Positions 8,114 through 16,509 of a DNA stretch of 64,000 bases are shown here, one piece after another (the first letter of the stretch is position 1; each line of letters starts with the position of its first letter). A program made the translations under genes and the position numbers. Below the pieces are notes generated by a model. The model saw nothing but the letters and a program-made list of their open reading frames with translations. It was not told the origin of the DNA and ran no database searches. This DNA is from Amycolatopsis keratiniphila subsp. keratiniphila (GTDB lineage Bacteria > Actinomycetota > Actinomycetes > Mycobacteriales > Pseudonocardiaceae): positions 64,396 through 128,395 of the forward strand of contig NZ_LQMT02000018.1 in assembly GCF_001620365.2 (NCBI RefSeq), in the 5' to 3' direction.

Positions 8114-8716
8114 ATGGAATTGCGGATCCGTGAGGGACGCGCGGTGCTGGCCGGGCCGGGCGGCGACAGCGCGCGCGAGGTCGACCCGCATTCACTCGCG
8201 ATCGGTTCGGATCTCGCTCAGGCGCTGCACGAATGGGCCAGGGTCGCCTCCGCCGTCGGCACCTCCGGCACCGAAGCCGCTTCCGTGGTCTCGCAGCGAG
8301 GGCGCCAGCTCGCCCAGCGGGTCGCCGCCACGATGGGCACGTCGGTGCGGTTCGTCGACCCCGTCTCCGGCGACGGCGTCGTCATCGACCCGCCCGCCCC
8401 CGCACCCCGCAGCGAACTCGCACGCCGTCTCTTCGGCACGCCGGACCCGGCAGGGGAGCCGACACCGTGGCTGACCGGGCTGACGGTCTCGGCGTTCGTC
8501 GCGGCCGTGGTCGTCGTGGCGATGCTGGCACTGGCGAACACCCTCGCGCGCGAGACCAACGGCTGGCTCGCGCTGCTCGCGTCCGCCGTCGTGACCGCCG
8601 GGATCACGCCGTCGCTGTGGCTCTCGCGGCGGGTGCCGATCGTGCGGTGGGCGTCCTTCGGCGCGGCCGCGGGGATCGTGATCGCGTGGATCGGCGTGCT
8701 GATCGTCGTCTTCTGA
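8114..8716 (+). CDS. DUF2537-like membrane protein
   Basis: A 200-residue protein with a soluble N-terminal half (1-115) and three predicted membrane helices at about 118-142, 148-166 and 172-198. It starts at ATG 8114 behind GAGGAG. Position between the TrmH gene and sepH matches the mycobacterial DUF2537 protein Rv0882, as I recall, which is the basis of the call. Function unknown. It is probably cotranscribed with the methylase upstream and the MmcQ gene 14 bp downstream. Confidence 0.75.
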   Translation: MELRIREGRAVLAGPGGDSAREVDPHSLAIGSDLAQALHEWARVASAVGTSGTEAASVVSQRGRQLAQRVAATMGTSVRFVDPVSGDGVVIDPPAPAPRSELARRLFGTPDPAGEPTPWLTGLTVSAFVAAVVVVAMLALANTLARETNGWLALLASAVVTAGITPSLWLSRRVPIVRWASFGAAAGIVIAWIGVLIVVF

Positions 8717-8730
8717 GGATACTGGGATCC

Positions 8731-9096
8731 ATGGCCGGAGATCCGCTCGATTCACTCAGACGGCTTTGTCTCGCGCTGCCGGAAACGTCCGAGCGGCTCA
8801 GTCACGGCGAGCCGACCTGGTTCGTGCGCGGCAAGAAGACGTTCGTCATGTACGCGGACCGGCATCACGACGACAAGGTCGCCTTCTGGTGCCCGGCGCC
8901 GCCCGGGGCGCAGGAGGAACTGGTGGGCGCCGAGCCGGAGCGGTTCTTCCGGCCGCCGTATGTCGGCCATCGGGGGTGGCTCGGGGTGCGGCTGGACACC
9001 GACGTCGACTGGGCCGAGATCGAAGAGATCGTCACCGACGCGTATTGCCTCGTGGCACCGAAATCCCTGGTCGCGCAGGTCCCCGGACGCACGTAA
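8731..9096 (+). CDS. MmcQ/YjbR family DNA-binding-like protein
   Basis: A 121-residue protein with the MmcQ/YjbR fold (CyaY-like): the LCLALPETSERLSHGEPTW N terminus, the central FRPPYVGHRGWLGVRL block and a C-terminal AYCLVAPKSL helix. Family members are often annotated as DNA-binding, but a biochemical role is not established. ATG 8731 follows GAGGAT. The upstream frame is open much further but overlaps the DUF2537 gene and is not supported. It is the last gene of the plus-strand cluster, facing sepH across a hairpin. Confidence 0.85.
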   Translation: MAGDPLDSLRRLCLALPETSERLSHGEPTWFVRGKKTFVMYADRHHDDKVAFWCPAPPGAQEELVGAEPERFFRPPYVGHRGWLGVRLDTDVDWAEIEEIVTDAYCLVAPKSLVAQVPGRT

Positions 9097-9129
9097 TGGC
9101 CCCTCCACCGGAAGGGGCCACTACGTGCG
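9088..9129. terminator. Bidirectional terminator between the MmcQ gene and sepH
   Basis: CGCACGTA-A-TGGCCCCT pairs with AGGGGCCA-C-TACGTGCG, giving an 18-bp stem with one mismatch and an 8-nt loop. It covers the MmcQ stop codon (9094-9096) and ends 4 bp before the sepH stop at 9133, so it can serve both convergent genes. Confidence 0.75.
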
Positions 9130-9132
9130 GAT

Positions 9133-9978
9133 TCAACCTCGTTGTGATCGGACGCCCAGGAGGACGTCTTCCCAGGATGGGACGATGGGGTGGTTCTTCT
9201 TCCCCTTCGCCCGTGGAGCGGGTTCGGCCACTTCGTCCGGCTCGTCAGCCGGAAGTGGTGGCTCGGCATCTTCTTCGGGCTCGGCTATCGGCGCGTCGAT
9301 CACCTTCGCGACCGGTTCGTCCGGGACCGAATCGAGAGTCGGCTGGACGACCGCGTCCTTGCCGGGCTCCAGTGCCCGTACCGTGCGCGGGGCGCGGTAG
9401 GCGTTGGGGTTGAGCAGGACTTCTGCGTTTTCGTCGAGGGCCTGCACGGTGCCGCCGTGCGCGCCGGGCGCGAACGCCCAGTGCGCGCGGTTGTCCGAAC
9501 GGCCCGCCTTCCAGCTCAGCACGACGACCCACTTGCCGTCGTCGCCTCGCCAGGAGTCCCAGGTCGCCTGGCTGTAGTCGTGACCGCGCTGCCCAAAGGA
9601 GTGCGCGACGACCTCGCCGAGGGTCTGGACGTCGGGGCCGTCCTCACGGACCGGGTGGGCCCGCTGGGCCAGCTCGGCGGTGCGGGATCGTTCGAGCAGG
9701 ACCGGGTACGCGAACCGCTCGACGCGCTGCACAGTGACGCCGGCGCTGCTCGCGACCTGCTCCACGGACTCACCGGCCCGGATTCGTGCCTGGATCTCGC
9801 GTGGCCGCATTTGGCTCTCCAACTCGATTTCGATCTGGCCGAGGCGGGTGATGTCACCCCTCGCCGCCGCTCGCAGCCTCTCATCCGCGGGGAGCAGGAA
9901 GCGCGTGCGGCTCGCCGGGTCTTCGCACACGATGGACTTACCGTCCTCGTGCAGCCCGACCACCCGTAGCGCTCGCAT
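9133..9978 (-). CDS. sepH: Cell-division regulator SepH (DUF3071)
   Basis: A 281-residue protein with the N-terminal DUF3071 domain (MRALRVVGLHEDG start; helix-turn-helix region about 60-95) and an acidic, proline-rich linker. It ends in a short basic tail (LLGVRSQRG). SepH is an actinobacterial divisome protein that binds FtsZ and promotes its assembly (established in Streptomyces and mycobacteria). It sits convergent to the TrmH/DUF2537/MmcQ cluster. In mycobacteria serC lies next to it; here serC is about 9 kb away, with a two-component system, fucosidase, exporter and mannosyltransferase between them. Confidence 0.92.
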   Translation of the reverse strand: MRALRVVGLHEDGKSIVCEDPASRTRFLLPADERLRAAARGDITRLGQIEIELESQMRPREIQARIRAGESVEQVASSAGVTVQRVERFAYPVLLERSRTAELAQRAHPVREDGPDVQTLGEVVAHSFGQRGHDYSQATWDSWRGDDGKWVVVLSWKAGRSDNRAHWAFAPGAHGGTVQALDENAEVLLNPNAYRAPRTVRALEPGKDAVVQPTLDSVPDEPVAKVIDAPIAEPEEDAEPPLPADEPDEVAEPAPRAKGKKNHPIVPSWEDVLLGVRSQRG

Positions 9979-10168
9979 TCTCGCCTCCCCGATTCTTCAC
10001 CATTGTGGGTGTCCACGTTAAAACGGCGCGTCGCCTTGACGTGTGAGGCGCGCCGATGTCATGTGTCCTGCTCACTATTTTGTTCATGACGGCAAGGGGA
10101 ATTCTGCGGGAGCGAAAGGCGGCTCGCCGCGTGACGCGCCGGACACGCACAGTCACGATCGGGGGAAT

Positions 10169-11335
10169 CTACGGCAGCCGCACCCGGACGACCAGTCCGC
10201 CGCCGCGGCCACCCGGTTCCGCCCCCGCCGTCCCGCCGTGCGCCTTCGCGATGGACCGGACGATCGACAGGCCGAGCCCGGCGTTGCGAGAGTCGCCGGT
10301 GCGGTCGCCCGAAAGCCGGCGGAACGGCTCGAACAGGGCGGGGACGGCGTCCAGCGGCACCTGCGGGCCGGTGTTGCGCACCACCAGCGCCGGATCGCCG
10401 CCGATGTCGATGTGGATCCAGCCGCCCTCGCGGTTGTAGGTGATGGCGTTGTGCACGAGGTTCGTGACCAGCCGTTCCAGCAGCACGGGATCGCCCGACA
10501 CCGTCCGCGGCCGCAGCCGCGACTCCACCGTAACCCCCGCCTCCTCGGCCATGGCCGACGCCGACCGGATCACCGTCGCCGCGACCTCGTCCAGCCGCAC
10601 GGGGGTTCGCGCGGTCAGGCCCCGGTCGCTGCGGGCGAGCACGAGCAGGCCTTCGATCATCCGTTCGCTGCGTTCGTTGGTGTAGATCAGGTGCTCGCCG
10701 AGTTTCCGGACCTCGGGGCCCGCGTCGGGGTCGGCCATCGCGACCTCGACCAGTGTCCGCTGCACCGCGAGCGGGGTCCGCAATTCGTGGGAAGCGTTGG
10801 CGACGAAGCGTTTCTGGCTGTCGAACGACACGGCGAGCCGGTCGAGCATGCCGTCGAAGGTGTCGGCGAGTTCCTTGAGTTCGTCGTCGGGGCCGTCGAG
10901 GTCGATGCGCCGGTCGAGGTTCTCGACCTCGAGTTTCCGTGCCGTCGAAGTGATCGCGTGCAACGGCCGCAGCACGCGGCTCGCCATCAGCCAGCCGAGC
11001 AGTACCGCGAGCCCGCCGGCGATCGCCAGCGCCACCAGTGATTGCCACAGCAGGGTCGAAAGGACGTCCGAGCGGTATTCGGTGATCGAGGTCGCGACCA
11101 GCTGCGTGGCCTGGGCGCGCTCGACCGGGAGGATGGTCGTCGTGTCCAGCGGATACGCCCTGGCGACCTCGAATTGGGCCCCGGCGGTCGCTCCGTTCGC
11201 GAAGGTGGTCGTGTCCGGCAGGGTCGAGCTGACCAGCAGGTAGTTGACGATGAGCAACGCGAGCCCGACGAGCAGGAACGCGCCGCCGTAGAGCGCCGTC
11301 AGCTTGGTGCGGACGGAGAGCCGGAGCGGTTTCAC
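10169..11335 (-). CDS. Membrane sensor histidine kinase (OmpR/EnvZ class)
   Basis: A 388-residue kinase. Membrane helices at about 16-36 and 96-117 flank a short extracytoplasmic loop of about 60 residues. A HAMP domain follows, then the HisKA box with the phospho-accepting His183 (FVANASHELRTP), then an HATPase domain with N, G1 and G2 boxes (NAGLGLSIV). The GTG start at 11335 overlaps the regulator stop as GTGA, so translation is coupled. The short sensor loop suggests it senses the membrane or a partner protein, possibly the lipoprotein/exporter operon that shares its promoter motif. Confidence 0.92.
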   Translation of the reverse strand: MKPLRLSVRTKLTALYGGAFLLVGLALLIVNYLLVSSTLPDTTTFANGATAGAQFEVARAYPLDTTTILPVERAQATQLVATSITEYRSDVLSTLLWQSLVALAIAGGLAVLLGWLMASRVLRPLHAITSTARKLEVENLDRRIDLDGPDDELKELADTFDGMLDRLAVSFDSQKRFVANASHELRTPLAVQRTLVEVAMADPDAGPEVRKLGEHLIYTNERSERMIEGLLVLARSDRGLTARTPVRLDEVAATVIRSASAMAEEAGVTVESRLRPRTVSGDPVLLERLVTNLVHNAITYNREGGWIHIDIGGDPALVVRNTGPQVPLDAVPALFEPFRRLSGDRTGDSRNAGLGLSIVRSIAKAHGGTAGAEPGGRGGGLVVRVRLP

Positions 11336-11991
11336 GACCCGAACCGGTAACCCGCGCCGGGCACGGTCTCGATCAGCGGCGGTTCGCCGAGTTTGCGCCG
11401 CAACGTCATCATCGCCACGCGGACGGCGTTCGTGAACGGGTCGGCGTGTTCGTCCCACGCCTTCTCCAGCAGTTCCTCGGCGCTGACCACGGTCCCTTCG
11501 GCGCGCATGAGCACCTCCAAGACCGCGAATTCCTTGGGGGACAAGGGAAGGAACCGGCCGTCGCGGGACGCCTGGTGCCGGGGCAGGTCGAGGACGACGC
11601 CGCCGCGTTCCAGCACCGGCGGCAACGCCGGCCGCGCGCGCCGCGAGAGCGCCTGCACCCTGGCGACGAGTTCGGCGAACGCGAACGGTTTCGTCAGGTA
11701 GTCGTCGGCGCCGAGGCCCAGCCCGGCGACCCGGTCGTTGACGTCGGCCGCGGCCGTCAGCATGAGGACCCGCGCTTCGCCGCCGGTCCCGATCACGGCG
11801 GCGCAGACTTCGTCGCCGTGCACGACGGGGAGGTCCCTGTCGAGCACGACGACGTCGTAGCCGTGCACCCCCACCCGGTCCAGGGCCTGCGCGCCGTCGT
11901 AGCAGACGTCGACGGCCATGGAGAACCGTCGCAGGCCCTCGGCGATCGTGTCCGCCAGGAGCCGCTCGTCTTCCACCACCAGCACTCTCAC
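11332..11991 (-). CDS. OmpR family response regulator
   Basis: A 219-residue regulator: receiver domain 1-115 with phospho-acceptor Asp51 (DVVVLDRDLP), conserved Thr and Lys (LMLTAA, LTKPF), and a C-terminal winged helix with the PGAGYRF end. It is cotranscribed with the kinase (4-bp overlap). Just upstream, TAAGC repeats at 12017 and 12028 with 11-bp spacing resemble OmpR-family sites. The same arrangement occurs before the export operon at 14184, so the regulator probably controls both itself and that operon (inference). Confidence 0.93.
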   Translation of the reverse strand: MRVLVVEDERLLADTIAEGLRRFSMAVDVCYDGAQALDRVGVHGYDVVVLDRDLPVVHGDEVCAAVIGTGGEARVLMLTAAADVNDRVAGLGLGADDYLTKPFAFAELVARVQALSRRARPALPPVLERGGVVLDLPRHQASRDGRFLPLSPKEFAVLEVLMRAEGTVVSAEELLEKAWDEHADPFTNAVRVAMMTLRRKLGEPPLIETVPGAGYRFGS

Positions 11992-12016
11992 CTGGCCAGT
12001 CTGCCCCGTGAGGGGG

Positions 12017-12032
12017 TAAGCGGGGGATAAGC
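12017..12032 (+). promoter_or_regulatory. Direct repeat TAAGC-N6-TAAGC upstream of the response regulator
   Basis: Two TAAGC words start at 12017 and 12028, an 11-bp step, 26-41 bp upstream of the minus-strand regulator start. The wider context GGTAAGCG...ATAAGCG is shared with 14095-14112. One-turn direct repeats are the usual site shape for OmpR-family regulators. Confidence 0.5.
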
Positions 12033-12060
12033 GTGGATCATCCGGCCGGGTGGTCCGGGG

Positions 12061-12113
12061 GTTGCGAAAGCCACTTTCGCAACGTTCAAGGTTGCGAAAG
12101 TGGCTTTCGCAAC
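12061..12113. repeat. Nested perfect palindrome, 23-bp arms
   Basis: Arms 12061-12083 and 12091-12113 are perfect inverted repeats around a 7-nt loop. Each arm is itself a near-palindrome: GTTGCGAAAG and CTTTCGCAAC around three bases. It lies between the response regulator start and the fucosidase stop (12151, minus strand), so it can act as the fucosidase terminator. Confidence 0.7.
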
Positions 12114-12150
12114 GTCACTTCGCGTCGCGTGTTCCGGCTTCGAGCACGCG

Positions 12151-13953
12151 TCAGCCGGCCGGGTGCAACTGCCGCGCCGGGATCACCTGCTGCGGAGTGT
12201 TCGGGCTCGACCACAGCAGCTTCATCGACGCCTCCCCGCCGCGTTCTGTGTGTTCGAGCCGGATCGCGTACGACCGACCGGCGACCAGGTCGAGAGTCGC
12301 TTTGTCGACACTCGGTCCGTGGGGTGTGGTGTTGTCGATCAGGAGTTTCCCGTCGACCCACAGCCGCACGGTGTCGTCCGAGACCGTGGTGAACGTGTAC
12401 TTCCCGGTGTCGCGCGCGGTGACCTGCCCGGTCCAGCGCGACGAGAAGGTCTCCGCCGGGATCCTCGCGTCCGGTGAGCCGGTGAACTTCCAGTTGTGGT
12501 TCACGCCCGGCTCGACCCGGCGCACCGCCGGTGTCCCGGTGAAATCCGCGTTCGGCCAGTATTCGGCGGTCAGCCCGGTCCCGCGCCCGGCGGGCGCCTG
12601 CGGCAGCGGGTCGACACTCAGCTCGATGACGGTCGCGATGTCGTTCGTCCGGCCGCCCGACGGCGTGAGCTTCACGCTCCCGGGCGACTGCTCGACCCGC
12701 ACGCGCTGCCGGCTGCCGAGCACCCGCGCGTCACGGACCCGGAAAGGCGCCAACGCGTCGAGCGTCAGCGAGCCGCCCGAAGCGGGCCAGTCGAACACCG
12801 ACGCGTACAGCTTGTCGCCGCGACGGCTGACGACGCCCCAGCCCGGTTCGGCGACCAGCCCCGGCGCGCCCGCCCCGTAGACGGCGGCGGACTGGCCGTT
12901 CGTTCGCAGCCATTGGCCCATCTGCTTCAGCCTGTCGATGGATTCGCGCGGCACCCGGCCGTTGCGATCAGGGCCGACATTGAGCAGGAAGTTCCCGCTG
13001 CGCCCGGCGATCGAAAGCAGTTTCCTGGTCAGATCCGTCGAGGACTTCCAGTTGTGGTCCCAATCGGTGTAGCCCCAGCTGCCGTTGAGGGTCATGCACG
13101 ATTCCCACAGCTGCCCGTCGACCGGCTTGTCCGGGATCTCCTGTTCGGGCGTGCCCGTGTCGCCGTCGACCACCCGCCGTTTGCCGACGCGGTTGTTGAC
13201 CACAATGGACGGATCGAGGCTCCGGACGTAGGCCTCCAGCTCCTCGCCGTCCCTTTCCGTCCAAGGGTTGTTGGGCCGGTCGGTGCTCCATTCGCCGTCG
13301 AACCACAACACCGCTGGATGGTAGTTGTCCACGAGTTCCTTGAGCTGGGCGTACATCCGCTCCTTGTACTTCGGGAACGTCGCGGGGTCCGGGAAGTCAG
13401 GGTCGTGCCAATCCCAGATCGAGTAGTAGAAGCCGAGTTTGACGTCGCGCGCGGCCGTCGCGCGCTTCAGTTCGGCGAGGATGTCGCGCTTCTTGTCGAA
13501 CGCCGAGTGGTCGCGGAGGTTGAACTTGTTGACCTTCGTCGGCCACATCGCGTAGCCCTCGTGGTGCTTCGAGGTGATCACCACGTACTTCTGCCCGGCG
13601 TCCTTCGCCGACTGCGCGATGGCGTTCGCGTCGAAACCGGCGGGGTTGAACTTCGCGGCGATCTGTTCGTATTCGGCGCGCGGGATCTGACAGTTCCGTT
13701 GGATCCATTCGGCGTCCTGGCAAACGCTTCCATCAGGGCGGGTGTACTTCCCCTGGAGCTGCGAGTACGCGCCGAAGTGGATGAACTGGCCGAAGCGGTC
13801 GTCGCGCCACCAGCGCGTCCGGTCGGCGGTGAACGGGTCGTCGTAGGCGTGGTCGGACGGGAGTGGCGCGGCTTCCGCGGCGGGCACGACGCCCAGTGCG
13901 GTGGTCGCGATGACGAGGGCCGCCAGGGCCCGGAGTGGCTTGCGGCGATTCAT
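12151..13953 (-). CDS. Secreted alpha-L-fucosidase (GH29) with PA14 domain
   Basis: A 600-residue secreted glycosidase predicted to release L-fucose from glycans. A signal peptide (1-28, ending AEA) is followed by the GH29 barrel. The catalytic nucleophile Asp219 is in VLWFDGEW, and the HHEGYAMW block is also typical. A C-terminal PA14-like carbohydrate-binding domain covers about 460-590 (LTAEYWPN ... TVRLWVDGKLLIDN). ATG 13953 follows GAGGAGGAG. It lies between the two-component genes and their apparent target operon but has no obvious link with either; it is probably a separately expressed scavenging enzyme. Confidence 0.92.
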   Translation of the reverse strand: MNRRKPLRALAALVIATTALGVVPAAEAAPLPSDHAYDDPFTADRTRWWRDDRFGQFIHFGAYSQLQGKYTRPDGSVCQDAEWIQRNCQIPRAEYEQIAAKFNPAGFDANAIAQSAKDAGQKYVVITSKHHEGYAMWPTKVNKFNLRDHSAFDKKRDILAELKRATAARDVKLGFYYSIWDWHDPDFPDPATFPKYKERMYAQLKELVDNYHPAVLWFDGEWSTDRPNNPWTERDGEELEAYVRSLDPSIVVNNRVGKRRVVDGDTGTPEQEIPDKPVDGQLWESCMTLNGSWGYTDWDHNWKSSTDLTRKLLSIAGRSGNFLLNVGPDRNGRVPRESIDRLKQMGQWLRTNGQSAAVYGAGAPGLVAEPGWGVVSRRGDKLYASVFDWPASGGSLTLDALAPFRVRDARVLGSRQRVRVEQSPGSVKLTPSGGRTNDIATVIELSVDPLPQAPAGRGTGLTAEYWPNADFTGTPAVRRVEPGVNHNWKFTGSPDARIPAETFSSRWTGQVTARDTGKYTFTTVSDDTVRLWVDGKLLIDNTTPHGPSVDKATLDLVAGRSYAIRLEHTERGGEASMKLLWSSPNTPQQVIPARQLHPAG

Positions 13954-14093
13954 GCACTCCTCCTCGCTGAGGTGTGGACGTCGCGGACTTTAAGAAGCCA
14001 GAGGTCGGATGTGAACCCCCAGAAGGTCCATTCCGGAGCTAGTTCACCCGGAAAGACGGCAGAAAGATCCGATCTCTGTCCCGCTGACTGGGA

Positions 14094-14126
14094 CGGTAAG
14101 CGCGGTATAAGCAACATCGCTTACCG
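14094..14126. promoter_or_regulatory. TAAGC direct repeat and dyad upstream of the export operon
   Basis: TAAGC at 14097 and 14108 (11-bp step) repeats the arrangement seen before the response regulator. In addition, CGGTAAGCG (14094-14102) pairs with CGCTTACCG (14118-14126), adding a third, inverted copy. The site lies 58-90 bp before the lipoprotein start at 14184, a normal activator position. Confidence 0.5.
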
Positions 14127-14183
14127 CCCCGGAATCGCCGTCTCCGTAGAAATCGGGGCGCCAAGACGACCGAAGGAGCAGCG

Positions 14184-14729
14184 ATGCGGAAACGACCCAT
14201 GGCGGTACTGATCGCCGGAGCGGTCTTCGCGCTCGTGGCCGGTTGCGGTGGTGGCGGGGACGGCGGCGACAAGGTCGCCTCGATCTCTTCCCCGCCCGCC
14301 GCCGGCACGGGCGACGGTAAGCAGGCGGACAACGTGTCCGACGAGGAGAAGTTCCGCAATTACCGGAAATGCATGCGTGAGCACGGGATCGAGATGCCGG
14401 AGCCCAAACCCGACGGCAGCGGGCAGGACGCGGTCACCTTCGACGCGCGTGAGATGCCGGACGAGAAGAAGATGAACGCCGCGAGTGAGGCGTGCGGCAA
14501 GCTGCTGCCGAACGGCGGCGAGATGAAACCGCCCACGCCGGAAGAGCTCGACAAGATGCGCAAGGACGCGAAGTGCATGCGTGAGCACGGCATCGACTTC
14601 CCGGACCCCGATCCCAGCGGAAAGGGCGCCGCCATGACGCTGGACGCGGGTAGCGACCCCAAGAAGTTCGAAGAAGCGGCGAAGGCCTGCGGTCTCGGCA
14701 TGAGCATGAGGGCGGCCCCGGCGAAATGA
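14184..14729 (+). CDS. Lipoprotein, first gene of the export operon
   Basis: A 181-residue protein with a lipoprotein signal peptide and lipobox LVAGC (Cys21). The mature part is charged and contains two copies of the word KCMREHGI, near 50 and 128, each followed by a proline-acid segment. This implies two related small domains with paired cysteines. GAAGGAG precedes ATG 14184. It overlaps the MacA-like gene by 4 bp. In actinomycetes such small lipoproteins often precede a periplasmic adaptor, ATPase and permease set. A sensing or substrate-capture role is inferred. Confidence 0.8.
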   Translation: MRKRPMAVLIAGAVFALVAGCGGGGDGGDKVASISSPPAAGTGDGKQADNVSDEEKFRNYRKCMREHGIEMPEPKPDGSGQDAVTFDAREMPDEKKMNAASEACGKLLPNGGEMKPPTPEELDKMRKDAKCMREHGIDFPDPDPSGKGAAMTLDAGSDPKKFEEAAKACGLGMSMRAAPAK

Positions 14730-15826
14730 GCGAACACGAAGGACCCGGCGGTGCACGGCGGTCGCGCCGGGCGCGCTGGTTCATCATCGCGGCGGTCCTC
14801 GTCGTCGTGGTCGGGACGATGTCCGTGGTCGTGCTGACCAGGGTGGCCTCCGAGGCTCAGCAGGTCGGGCAGGCGCCGCCGCCGGTCGAGACCGCGAAGG
14901 TCGAGAAGACCGACCTGCAAGAGGAAGAGGAAGCGAACGGAAAACTGGGCTACGGCGAGGAAAACTCCCTCGCCGGCCGGAAACAGGGCACCATCACCTC
15001 CCTGCCGGACGCGGGCGCGGTGCTCACTCGCGGCAAGGCCGTGTACGGCGTCGACGCCAAACCCGTCCCGCTGTTCTACGGCACGCTGCCGTTCTTCCGC
15101 GACCTCGCCGACGGGGCCGCGGACGGCCCGGACGTCAAGCAGCTGGAAGAGAACCTGAAGGCGCTCGGTTTCGGCGGTTTCGGCACGCCCGACAAGAAGT
15201 TCACCTCCGCCACCGCCGCCGCGCTCAAGAAATGGCAGAAGTCGCTGGGCCTGGAGCAGACCGGCGCGTTCGGGCAGGGCGACGTCGTCCTCGCGCCCGG
15301 GGAGATCCGGGTTTCGCAGCTCGCGGCGCAACTCGGCGGCCCCGGCGGCGGCGAACTGCTGAAGTACACCGGCACCGAGCGCGTCGTCGAGGTCAAACTC
15401 GACGCCGACAAGCAGGCCATCGCGAAGGCGGGGGACAAGGTCGGCGTCGACATCACCGGCGGCAAGACCACGACCGGCGTGATCAGCGAGGTCGGCAAGG
15501 TCGCGGAGAACGGCAAGGACGGTGCCGGGCAGGACGACGGCAAGCCGAAGATCAAGGTGAAGATCAAGCTGGACGATCCGGCCGCGGCGGGATCGCTCGA
15601 CTCGACACCGGTGTCCGTGCGGTTCACCAAGGAAGTCCACAGTGGAGTGCTGGCGGTCCCGGTGGGGGCGCTGCTCGCGCTCGCCGAGGGCGGATACGCC
15701 GTCGAGGTCGACGAAGGCGGCAAGCGGCGTCTCATCGCGGTGAAGACGGGCCTGTTCTCCAACGGGCGCGTCGAAGTCACCGGTACCGGCCTCGCCGCCG
15801 GGATGCGGGTGGTGACGACGTCATGA
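14726..15826 (+). CDS. MacA/HlyD-like adaptor with peptidoglycan-binding domain
   Basis: A 366-residue membrane-anchored protein: cytoplasmic N terminus, one membrane helix at about 18-38, then an extracytoplasmic part. A peptidoglycan-binding-1 domain lies at about 131-180 ([14 protein letters not shown]), followed by beta-barrel and lipoyl-like segments typical of membrane-fusion adaptors. In Gram-positive MacAB-like systems this protein bridges the permease and the cell wall. It is translationally coupled both to the lipoprotein upstream and to the ATPase downstream by ATGA overlaps. Confidence 0.85.
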   Translation: MSEHEGPGGARRSRRARWFIIAAVLVVVVGTMSVVVLTRVASEAQQVGQAPPPVETAKVEKTDLQEEEEANGKLGYGEENSLAGRKQGTITSLPDAGAVLTRGKAVYGVDAKPVPLFYGTLPFFRDLADGAADGPDVKQLEENLKALGFGGFGTPDKKFTSATAAALKKWQKSLGLEQTGAFGQGDVVLAPGEIRVSQLAAQLGGPGGGELLKYTGTERVVEVKLDADKQAIAKAGDKVGVDITGGKTTTGVISEVGKVAENGKDGAGQDDGKPKIKVKIKLDDPAAAGSLDSTPVSVRFTKEVHSGVLAVPVGALLALAEGGYAVEVDEGGKRRLIAVKTGLFSNGRVEVTGTGLAAGMRVVTTS

Positions 15827-16509
15827 CCCCGGTGCTGGCCGTGCGCAACGCCTCGCGCACCTATCCCGGCGGCGTGCGCGCCCTGCACGAGGTGACACTG
15901 TCCATCGAGGACAGGGAGATGGTCGCCATCCTCGGTCCGTCCGGTTCCGGCAAGTCGACGCTGCTGCAGCTGATGGGCACGCTCGACCGGCCGACCAGCG
16001 GCGTCATCGAACTGCGCGGGCACGACGTGGCGAAACTGCCCGACCGCAAGCTTTCGGCGTTGCGGTCGCGGTGGATCGGGTTCGTGTTCCAGCAGTTCTT
16101 CCTCAGCGAGGGGGTGAGCGCGGTCGACAACGTCGCGACGGGCCTGCTGTACGCGGGGGTGCCGCGGCGGAAACGGCGCGAGCGGGCGCTGGCCGCGCTC
16201 GACCGCGTCGGGCTCGCGCATCGGGCGGGGCATTTCCCGAACGAGCTCTCCGGCGGGGAACGGCAGCGGGTGGCGATCGCGCGGGCGGTCGTCAACTCGC
16301 CGTCGATCCTGCTGGCCGACGAGCCGACGGGGAACCTCGACACGGGCAACGGCGCGGCGATCCTCAACCTGCTGGCCACGCTGAGTTCGCAGGGGACGAC
16401 GGTCGTGATCATCACGCACGACCGGGAGATCGCGGCGGGTATCCCGCGGCGCATCGAGCTGCGGGACGGCCGGATCCGGCTCGACACCGGGACGGGGGTG
16501 CTGGTGTGA
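15823..16509 (+). CDS. ABC transporter ATPase, MacB/LolD type
   Basis: A 228-residue ATPase with Walker [10 protein letters not shown] (about 38-46), Q-loop VFQQFF, signature LSGGERQR, Walker [13 protein letters not shown] and switch His in ITHD. This pattern is typical of the MacB/LolD/FtsE class that powers mechanotransmission-type permeases rather than importers. It starts at ATG 15823 overlapping the adaptor stop, and its stop overlaps the permease GTG. A longer frame from 15232 is not supported. Confidence 0.93.
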   Translation: MTPVLAVRNASRTYPGGVRALHEVTLSIEDREMVAILGPSGSGKSTLLQLMGTLDRPTSGVIELRGHDVAKLPDRKLSALRSRWIGFVFQQFFLSEGVSAVDNVATGLLYAGVPRRKRRERALAALDRVGLAHRAGHFPNELSGGERQRVAIARAVVNSPSILLADEPTGNLDTGNGAAILNLLATLSSQGTTVVIITHDREIAAGIPRRIELRDGRIRLDTGTGVLV

